DNA from: Saccoglossus kowalevskii
Lineage: Eukaryota > Hemichordata > Enteropneusta > Harrimaniidae
DNA length: 18,637 bases
NCBI RefSeq assembly: GCF_000003605.2
Contig: NW_003120422.1
Location: forward strand, 339,965-358,601
Direction: 5' to 3'
The notes beneath the pieces were generated by a model that had not been told where the DNA came from, ran no database searches, and saw only the letters and a program-made list of their open reading frames with translations. Position numbers and translations under genes: made by a program. Shown here in pieces: positions 1 to 7,501 of the stretch. Numbering within the stretch: position 1 is the first letter of the stretch; each line of letters opens with the position of its first letter.

Positions 1-247
1 AAGATGACAACATTTTGTCACAAATTGTCCTCATTACAATGAAATAAGATTAAAACTTTACATTGTAGCTAATAAACGTATACCAAATTTTGACAAATTT
101 AGTAATGAAAATAAATTCATATCATTACTAAGTGACGAGAAAATGTCTATTCCTTTAGCGCAATATTTAAAAAACTGTTTTAATACAAGACAGCAGCACC
201 TACATAAACTAAGCCAGTAATACATTCCTTGTATTCAAATTATTATC

Positions 248-375
248 TTTTTTTTTTTTTTTATGCCTTTTTGTTCCCTTACTTTTTATGTGGTTATTTT
301 TCTTTTACTAATATCTGATTTGTAACCCTTTTCATCCCCTCCGGGGGATGTTGTGTGTTAATAAATAAATAAATT
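248..375 (+). mobile_element. 3' tail of a non-LTR retrotransposon (LINE-like), fragment
   Basis: A 15-T run (248-262) and T-rich DNA lead to a short hairpin at 333-350, with CATCCCC pairing with GGGGATG around a TCCG loop. TTGTGTGTT and four AATA/AAAT units (about 359-374) follow. A small GC-rich stem-loop followed by a short-unit microsatellite is how many CR1/L2/Jockey-type LINEs end. No reverse transcriptase remnant is visible, so this would be a 5'-truncated copy, antisense to NAV. Confidence 0.45.
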
Positions 376-433
376 AATATGTAAACACAACATTGGAAGG
401 GCTTTACCTGACTGGCAATTGTAAACAGACTGT

Positions 434-443
434 CCCCCCCCCC
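434..443. repeat. Poly-C run (10 C)
   Basis: Ten consecutive C bases are followed by ACACACA and GGGG. It is a simple homopolymer and its length may be uncertain in the assembly. Confidence 0.9.
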
Positions 444-579
444 ACACACAGGGGAGTTCAGTTATAGGATTGCCACAGTAGATGATATCACTGATATATA
501 ATCTATGAATAACACTCAAATGGATGCCTTATATTAGCAATTATATTATCACAGATGAAAGCTGGATTATAGTCATACT

Positions 580-773
580 GTTACAAATTAGCATTAAAGG
601 CACACTGTTACAAAAAACACATTGTTACAAATTAGCATTAAAGGCACACTGTTACAAAAGACACATTGTTACAAATTGGCATTAAAGGCACACTGTACAA
701 AAGACACGTTGTTACAAATTAGCATTAAAGGCACACTGTTACAAAAGACACACTGTTACAAATTGCCATTATA
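580..773. repeat. 44-bp tandem repeat, about 4.4 copies
   Basis: Units start with GTTACAAATT at 580, 624, 668, 711 and 755, giving periods of 44, 44, 43 (one T lost) and 44. Each unit holds GTTACAAA twice, once before TTAGCATTAAAGG and once before AGACACA, so it is an older short repeat duplicated within the longer unit. It is non-coding. Confidence 0.93.
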
Positions 774-3510
774 ATTCAGGAAAGCATTAAAAGCACATTT
801 ATACTCATTTATATCTTTGCAGAAATACAACCTAACTACATTTGAGGGAACAAATTAATAAATTAGTGTTCCTTTGTTTCAAAAGTGTTATATAAATGTT
901 GCTTTGAATTTAAATTTAAACTTTTTGGATTTTTATCCTATACAAAATATGTTGTCAGTAAAACAGTAAGAAATAGTGTGGAACTATTATCATAGGAATT
1001 CTTGTTGAACCATTTTTTTTCATCAACAATTAAAAGTATTCAATTTAATGATAGCTAAGTAACTTTAACTCATGATACCTTGTACTTATTTTATATGATA
1101 CATATTTAGTAGTTTATATCACATCTCACTTTTTAAACTGGAGAACATTATAGAATTGCTGATTACATGTCTAACATGCACCAGACGACATAAATAATCT
1201 CTTAAAAAGCGGCAGTTTATTCTAAGGGCAAATTTGATGACATAATGCTGAACTATGCGTATGGGGTTGGCATATAATATAGACTGCGATAAAATAAAAG
1301 GCAAGATTCTGACAAACTACTTGCAATAAAAACTTCCAATCATCTGGAATCTATAAATATAAAATCATAAACACGGCAAAATAAATATATGACTTTACTA
1401 CAAAAAAGCATTAAAATTTGGTGAAAAAATTACATTTTATAGACATGTATTGCCCCTAAAAACATTTACTGCGCAATAAAAGTTATGAACACGTTAGTGA
1501 AAAAAGATTAATACATGGTGAAATGATAATGGTTGCTAGGAAACAGGTAAGATGTCAGTCTTCATCTTAAAGGGAATTTTCAAAATTAAAATTTATAAAC
1601 TTTAGGTGGCAGGGATATTAGGTATTATGGGCAAACCATGACAACGCCAAAGATGCCAAGAGATTGGTCTAAGCAAATATTTTTGGGTGGTAAAGTTCAT
1701 AAAAAAGCGATTCAATAAAAAAGAAAAATGACTAAAAAGTGATGATGCCGACTAGTATCCTAAGAACATTAATTTTCATGGATCAAAAGTTTTTAAAATT
1801 TCTAATGAAAATAAAAATAAATAATAGGTATATACGTGTAATATCACATTTACAATACATGGGTAGGTTTTGGAAACTGTTAACACGTCATCTGAAGAAA
1901 TCTTCCACACAAAAATAAATTGAAAAAAAAAATGGCAACAGCAAGAGATATGTCAAGGCAATTCGACTAGTGACGTTGTGAAAACTCTAATTATCCCAGC
2001 TAAAATCTGCTAGTCTGGGACATGTGATCAATCCTTGAAGATACAATGTGATACACTATGGAATTTTAGAAAAGCTGAAGTACTTTGCACGGTAATGATT
2101 ATACAGCAAATTTCATCAAACTAATTATTGGAATAATCAATTTTTGAAATATGTTGGTTAATTACATACGTGAGTAGCATACAGCAGTGATGTACGATGA
2201 TTACTGTGTTTTTATCATCAGTCATACTAAGCCAGAACTGCACTTATAATAATCCAAGAAAGCAAATTATGCTCTATCACAAAGATGGGAGGACAGTCCG
2301 TACTGATTCAGTGTAAAGATGCTGAATGACTCATAATGAAGCAAAATATGAAAAATATTTTGAAACTGTGAAGAATTCAGTTGTCTTGGCCTTTACTACA
2401 GAAAGTTGAGCTGAGAAAGTTAGATAACAAATTAATTTCGAAATTGTAAACCACCAAAAATATTTGTAGTACATTTTTAACATAAATAAATAATTGAACA
2501 TTAAACATGGATTTAAAGAAGAGCTTTGCAGGATTTCAAAATAAAATCCAAATTGTTAATTTGTTAACTTTTACATCAAACAACATTTGGTTGAACGCAG
2601 ATATACATGCTGCACTACACAAAAGAGATGATCAGTATTAATACATGGTACTGTTTGTTTTCAGAGATGCTGATTATGATTAAAATCGTAAAACATAATG
2701 ATGCGCATGTCAAATTAACTTCAAATTCAATAAAAATTTTGAATATATACATGATGAGCAGAAAAAATTAAAAACTGAAGGTACTAATGCAAGCAATGTT
2801 ATATACACTAACAAAAAATGACTGCATAAGATGATCATAGAAAGTAAAAGGTCACCTAGTAATACACGCTGAAACTGTGCACCACCACGGGCAAAATAAC
2901 TATTTCAATTTGTTAATACGTTGGTATGTAATTATAGAATGTATAGTAATCAGCTGGGCTATTAAGTTGTGAATTCCTACATATCATGCATATTTACCTC
3001 CCTGTGGAGTCATTTACAGTTACTCTCCCAGAATGCCTGATGAATTATTACATACTAACAGTAATTATGAAATTTGTATGCCCTTGTCCCCTTGTCACAA
3101 GTGATTCACATCCATTCATCTCAAATACCTGCGTTATTTCCATAAATTATCCAAGTATTTAATGTATCCTGGTAATATCCTTCCTATTACAATTTTATTA
3201 ATATTATTAATATTACTGTATATTTTATAATTATTATTCATTTATATTTATCCTTCAACTTTTATTTGTTTTTTTTCCCTATTAATGTATTTCTATTTTT
3301 CAGATTATTAAAATATTTATAATTATGATGTTCATTGTTTCGACAGAAAATAAGAAATACTACAAAGGCAAAAGTTGACAATATTTGGTATATTGACTTG
3401 GTGTCATTATTCTAATTCTTGGTGTAAATCAAAGATTAGTGAAATGTTTTTGTGTTCATTCTTGAATTGAATATACAATGAAGAATTCCTGCTAATGGGT
3501 TCAAGTCCCA

Positions 3511-4345
3511 TAGGAATTGAACCTCTAGACCTGACATACAAGATATGCACATAATCAATGAGGTCGCTGCTAATTATATATGCACATAAGTAATGAGGTC
3601 GCTGCTAATTATATATGCACATAAGTAATGAGGTCATGACTGATTATATATGTACATAATTAATGAGGTCACTAAATTTCCAAATCAAGTGTGTCCCTCT
3701 TATCAATGTATGAATTGAGCATCTAGTTCTGACATTCAATGATATGTACATAATCAGTGATGTCACACCTAATTAGATATGCACATACGTTATGAGATCA
3801 CAACTGATTATATATGTACATAATGAGGTCACTAAATGCCCAAATCTAGTGTGTAAATATTATTAATGTATGAAGTGAAACTCTAGTTTTGACATTCAAT
3901 GATATGCACATAATCAGTGAGATCACAGCCAATTAGATACATGTATGTACATAAGTTATGATGCACAACTGATTATATATGTGCATAATTAATGAGGTCA
4001 CTAAATGCCGAAATCAAGTGTGTCTGTCTTATTAATGTAGGAATTGAATCTCTAGTTCTGACATTCAATGATATGCACATAATCAGTGAGATCACAGCCA
4101 ATTAGATATGTACATAAGTTATGATGCACAACTGATTATATATGTGCATAATTAATGAGGTCACTAAATGCCGAAATCAAGTGTGCCCATCTTATTAAGG
4201 TAGGAATTGAACCTCTAGTTCTGACATTCAATGATATGCACATTATCAGTGAGATCACAGCTAATTAGGAGGTCAAAGCTGATTATATATGTGCATAATT
4301 AATGAGGTCACTAAATGTCCAAATCCAGTGTGTCCATATTATATT
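3511..4345. repeat. Higher-order tandem repeat: 35-bp units inside about 165-bp units
   Basis: The landmark CTGACAT (TTGACAT in one copy) recurs at about 3531, 3729, 3889, 4058 and 4221, spacings of 198, 160, 169 and 163. Within the first large unit, ATATGCACAT or ATATGTACAT starts at 3543, 3578, 3613 and 3648, exactly 35 bp apart. Later large units keep diverged 35-bp pieces, partly as the reverse complement (TATGTGCATA against TATGCACATA). The last copy carries a deletion near 4265. A decayed piece continues to about 4495. Confidence 0.92.
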
Positions 4346-5097
4346 AAGCCCCAATCTCGTTAGTCCTAATTGTCTAATTAACAAAGTCCCCTTCCCCCAA
4401 CACACACACACAGGAACATCTGGAAATTTATAATAAACCTTAGGGACTCATCAGACAGTCTTAAATGAGATATGATCATAATTATTGAGGTCATAGAGAT
4501 CAATGAGAATTATAAATTTAACAAACAGTGTAAAAAGCATTGATGTCTATAGCGTAAGACAGCCTCCTGCATAATGTATGTGATTTGTCAACCACAAGCT
4601 ATTTTTATTTACAATACAAAATTTGAGTATTAAATTTAATGTAGTAATAAATTCATTACGAGTAAGGCTAAATATGGAGACACACTGGCTAATGTAAACA
4701 CTCCAGAATTCAATCTCTTCATTCTTAGTTCAGAACTAACGAAGAAAATCGGTACTTAGCATAGTTATCATCAACAAGGGAAATCTCGTAACTGTAGCGA
4801 TGAGTTTTATATGTAAATTACTGATAAGTATTTGAGGTCTTGTCTACAGAGGAGCTTTAACCCACAGATTTATTAGTATAGAATTTAAAATGAAGATTTG
4901 AAAACAGAAACCCAATTTATCAATATTATGCTGCAGGATTATGAGGAAGATTGATTGAGCCACCTGGTACAGTTGTTCATTCAGAAAATAATTGGTTGTT
5001 TGTGGAATTTTTTTTATTATGCATATGATTAAGGTATTTTCGAATAGAATGAATAACTTAGGGCTTGAATATTCAGTATATCTCCACACAGAGGATG

Positions 5098-5203
5098 GTG
5101 ATTGGTTGAAAATAAACATTTGCATATAATTATGCATTCATTGTTGTGATTGGTTGAAATTAAACAATGTCATATGATAATTATGAGAATATTGATTGAT
5201 TGG
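5098..5203. repeat. 48-50-bp degenerate tandem repeat with CCAAT-box cores
   Basis: GTGATTGGTTGAAAATAAAC at 5098 recurs as GTGATTGGTTGAAATTAAAC at 5146. A third ATTGG follows at 5199 and an isolated ATTGGTTG lies at 4991. ATTGG is the reverse complement of CCAAT. Between the first two units lie an octamer ATTTGCAT (5118-5125), ATGCATT (5132-5138) and CATTGTT (5139-5145). Confidence 0.7.
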
Positions 5204-5461
5204 AAAGATCAATTCAGCTGAATTGCAAAAATCTCCACTATGAATAGAATCACAAATTGAATATTTGAGTTTTGTAGAAATACCAGGAAATAGGGGTACG
5301 GTAATTATTTTAGCCACAATTTGGTTGCCATAATGTGGTCTGAACTACGGTGTTAGGATTTCATCAAAAGTTGGTTTTAAAACATGTTGGCGGATTCCAA
5401 CAGAAACTCACACAGACACTTACCTGTATAATCAAGGACAAAATGTGGTGCAAAAAAAACA

Positions 5462-5542
5462 CTGCCCTCGGGTGTTGGTTAGTTGAAGTAAATACTGCCC
5501 TCTGGTGTTGAAATGGTTGGAGCGAATACTGCCCTCAGTGTT
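5462..5542. promoter_or_regulatory. Three CTCF-like motifs in tandem
   Basis: CTGCCCTCGGGTGT (5462-5475), CTGCCCTCTGGTGT (5495-5508) and CTGCCCTCAGTGTT (5529-5542) are spaced 33-34 bp apart. On the minus strand the middle one reads ACACCAGAGGGCAG, matching the bilaterian CTCF core at 13 of 14 positions. The regular spacing also makes this a small diverged tandem repeat, so the match could be inherited from the repeat alone. Confidence 0.4.
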
Positions 5543-5590
5543 TACATGAAAAACACTAATCTATTCAAGCACATGTTTTACTGGAAGCTG

Positions 5591-5604
5591 GTATCCATGG
5601 CAAT
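5591..5604. promoter_or_regulatory. X-box-like (RFX) palindrome
   Basis: GTATCCATGGCAAT is close to the RFX consensus (GTNRCC, short spacer, RGYAAC), with one off-consensus end base. A half site ATGGTAAC lies at 5622-5629. Confidence 0.45.
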
Positions 5605-5768
5605 ACTGATGTAAAATCAGCATGGTAACATGTTGAACACAAATGAGATCATACAATTTTTGAAAATTTTTCTTCTGAAAAATCATCAAAAAAAAATGAT
5701 TAAATAATTTCAATATTTAATCATTATTATCCAAATCTCTAAGTGTATACTGCTTTCCTTTTAAATTG

Positions 5769-5782
5769 GTTTCCATGGTAAC
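5769..5782. promoter_or_regulatory. X-box (RFX) palindrome next to the coiled-coil exon
   Basis: GTTTCCATGGTAAC is a 14-bp near-palindrome that fits the RFX X-box at essentially every informative position. It sits in the intron 23 bp from the donor at 5805. Occupancy is unknown. Confidence 0.5.
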
Positions 5783-5805
5783 AACACATAGGTGAGTAAA
5801 CTTAC

Positions 5806-5904
5806 ATTTGTAGCGAGTTGCGTAGACAATGTCGATACTTTATCTTTAGACTCATCAAGATCTTTTCGCAATCTTCGGATTTCATGTGCAGCCTTCTCCT
5901 CCGC
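5806..5904 (-). CDS. NAV: Neuron navigator (NAV) exon, start of coiled coil
   Basis: This 99-bp, 33-codon exon is in phase 0 at both ends. The acceptor is CTCCAACAG at 5905 and the donor is ACAAAT|GTAAGTTT at 5805. It begins AEEKAAHEIRRLRKDLDE and ends STLSTQLATN. Vertebrate NAVs have AEEKAHSEQIHKLRREL and then VATLTSQLSAN at the same place, joined directly to the SSLYS block, so the splice with the 196-bp exon is well supported. The heptad-like spacing of Ile/Leu/Val and the charged residues fit the beginning of the central coiled coil. It is too short to stand out as an open reading frame. The next exon should begin near the equivalent of AHLVAAFE, and I could not find it between 1 and 5805, so the following intron is at least 5.8 kb. 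Confidence 0.93.
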
Positions 5905-6237
5905 CTGTTGGAGATATCATTCAGTAAGATCAATAACTATTACGCTTGATTGATTTGATTGAATATGAATATGTACTTTGAATAATTTAAATCTATTAAG
6001 GTTGAAAGATTGAATGATGTAATAAAACTGTAGAATGCAGAAGATTTCAAGAGTGGAGTTACAATTTTGAAGGTGAGTACACTGCCCTCATGAGGTGTAA
6101 ATGTAAATTACCAAGTTTTTCATACAGAATTGGTTATAAAATAAGTTTGTGTTGGCAAAAATAAACACGACTTTTATTGTTAAAAATATGATTGATAGTA
6201 TTGATAGTAACTAAACTTGGTTTATAGGAAAATGTTT

Positions 6238-6285
6238 TACGATATTTGCTCTATTAGTGCTGCATGCACTAACTTAAATGACAGA
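6238..6285 (+). repeat. Dispersed repeat copy A
   Basis: TACGATATTTGCTCTATTAG and the GCTGCATGCACT that follows match the copy at 10338-10390 in the same orientation. The similarity runs on through CTTAAAT and then decays. Confidence 0.65.
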
Positions 6286-6353
6286 AGTATCTATTGAAGA
6301 TGCACTGTTAATAAAGAAAATATGGTACCGGTATATGTAATTGATACATTATG

Positions 6354-6367
6354 CCACCAGAGGGTGC
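6354..6367 (+). promoter_or_regulatory. CTCF-like motif near a splice donor
   Basis: CCACCAGAGGGTGC fits the CTCF core closely and lies 16 bp into the intron after the donor at 6383. A weaker split version, CTGCCCTCATGAGGTGT, is at 6082-6098. This is a motif match only. Confidence 0.35.
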
Positions 6368-6383
6368 TATGCACCATACTTAC

Positions 6384-6579
6384 TGATGAATACAGAGAGG
6401 AGGTAGTAGACACCAGTGACAGTGAAGAACTATGTACTTCCTCCAGTTCGTCTTTGTAACCACGGAGACAGGCTCGTGCTCTCTCATCAAGTGACATAGA
6501 ACTATTTCTCATGCCCGGCACAATCCCAGTACCATAGGCAGGTCCACTCATGCTGTTAGACCTGACCATACCGGAATTC
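6384..6579 (-). CDS. NAV: Neuron navigator (NAV) exon, RSNS / EEVHSSSLSLVS block
   Basis: This 196-bp exon follows the 1,923-bp exon. The acceptor is AAATTCCAG at 6580 and the donor is TCATCA|GTAAGTATG at 6383. Its first base completes a Gly codon split from the previous exon (GG + G), then 65 codons follow to a phase-0 end. The peptide carries SGMVRSNSM near the start, SMSLDERAR in the middle, and EEVHSSSLSLVS then TSSLYSS at the end. The same blocks occur in this order in vertebrate NAVs (MMRSNSIP, SLEERPR, EEVHGSSLSLVSSTSSLYS) directly before the coiled coil. These Ser-rich blocks are typical phosphorylation-prone linker; no catalytic residues are expected. The open frame extends past both splice sites up to 6743 and down to 6291, but those extensions do not resemble NAV. 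Confidence 0.94.
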
Positions 6580-6611
6580 CTGGAATTTAAAAAATAAAAA
6601 TACAAAATGTG

Positions 6612-6625
6612 GTTGCCATGGTAAC
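6612..6625. promoter_or_regulatory. X-box (RFX) palindrome upstream of the 196-bp exon
   Basis: GTTGCCATGGTAAC is a full X-box match located 33 bp upstream, in the transcription sense, of the exon starting at 6579. It overlaps the zone where the branch point would be expected. Confidence 0.5.
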
Positions 6626-7089
6626 TTTGTATTTTAGCTATTCCTATTCCTATTGCAGATGTTACAGTAAAACATCCATGATTTTTGCACACTGTACCTT
6701 CTAAATCTGTAAGTTCAAGTTTAGTGGATAAGTTGAAAGCCACACCATGAGAAATTGCCTAAAGCAATGTGAAAAATAATACTATTCTGCTAAAATAATT
6801 GACTTGATGTTTATAAAGTGGGTGGCTGCACTTAAACTATTAACTGAACTTATATTAAGGTCATGAAGGGTCACCAAAATTGGTGGTTGAAAAGTATGTT
6901 GAATACAAACATTCTAACTTGAATAGCTCCCTCTGTAGTTCATACTATGGAATACTTTTGTTTTCAATCTACTATTCAATAATACCGGTACTATGCTTTC
7001 AATGTCAATGTTGGCAATGACCAACACAAATAAACACTAATGACACAGGAAATTAAAAATAGAAAGTGGAGAAAAATAATCTATAGTTA

Positions 7090-7326
7090 AAAGGCGGTAG
7101 TCGTCGCGCCGTGCCGCGCACACCAACAAGTACAAACTGAGAGGTTACCGAACTTGAATTAGATAATTTTTTGGCGTTTGGAAGGTATAAGCCGTAAATA
7201 GTGCAAGTGGCGCCCAGGGCAAAACTCGTACTTGTGATTTAACTAGAAAAGTACATTGAAGTGTGGGAAAATTAATGTTTATCAACACGAATGTTGCACA
7301 TGCATGGTGCGGCGACTACTGCCCTT
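7090..7326. mobile_element. TA-flanked inverted-repeat MITE
   Basis: The ends are inverted copies: AAAGGCGGTAGTCGTCGCGC from 7090 and, read from the other strand, AAGGGCAGTAGTCGCCGCAC from 7326. Twenty of the first 25 positions match and all five differences are transitions. TA dinucleotides flank both ends (7088-7089 and 7327-7328), as with Tc1/mariner-type insertions. The element is 237 bp, more GC-rich than its surroundings, and has no transposase. A smaller inner inverted pair (CAAGTAC/GTACTTG) is present. It lies 175 bp from the large NAV exon. Confidence 0.7.
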
Positions 7327-7501
7327 TATAGCTATTGCAGCTTTACTCAGCCATTTAACTTTTATCCTAGACTCTATTTATGATATGTTTTCATAATATA
7401 ATCAGGCATTTTCCCAAATATTAATAGTTCAGGAAACTAATGCATTGTTCAGCAAAACATCAGTTCTAATAAATACGAAAAAAATTAAAATATAGACTTA
7501 C

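Larger units (their letters stand above)
1..5805 (-). other. NAV intron sequence (3' side of the coiled-coil exon)
   Basis: No further NAV exon or other gene was recognised here on either strand. The stretch is AT-rich. It contains a LINE-like tail, a 44-bp tandem repeat, a nested 35/165-bp repeat and motif clusters, which are listed separately. In 781-3500 I see only AT-rich single-copy-looking DNA with T-rich and AATATT-rich patches (for example 3185-3240). Calling it intron is an inference: the donor at 5805 opens it and the rest of the NAV coding sequence must lie beyond position 1. Confidence 0.7.
5905..6383 (-). other. NAV intron, 479 bp
   Basis: It is bounded by GTAAGTATG at 6383 and CTCCAACAG at 5905 on the minus strand. 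It joins the SSLYSS end to AEEK in phase 0. It holds a copy of a dispersed repeat near 6238 and two CTCF-like motifs (6082 and 6354). Confidence 0.9.
6580..7501 (-). other. NAV intron, 922 bp
   Basis: It is bounded by GTAAGTC at 7501 and TTCCAG at 6580 on the minus strand, and interrupts a Gly codon (phase 2). It contains a TA-flanked inverted-repeat element (7090-7326) and an X-box palindrome 33 bp from the acceptor. Confidence 0.9.

Noticed and set aside
4844-5137. 97-codon minus-strand frame
   Set aside because: It is an AT-driven frame overlapping the CCAAT repeat, with no splice logic or similarity.
5424-5451. Next NAV exon ending at the donor-like ACAG|GTAAGTG on the minus strand
   Set aside because: None of the frames examined encodes the expected AHLVAAFE-like peptide, and the T-rich tract before TTATACAG looks more like an acceptor context.
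6291-6743. Whole 150-codon minus frame as a separate gene
   Set aside because: Only 6384-6579 resembles NAV and has splice sites at both ends. The flanks are translated intron.
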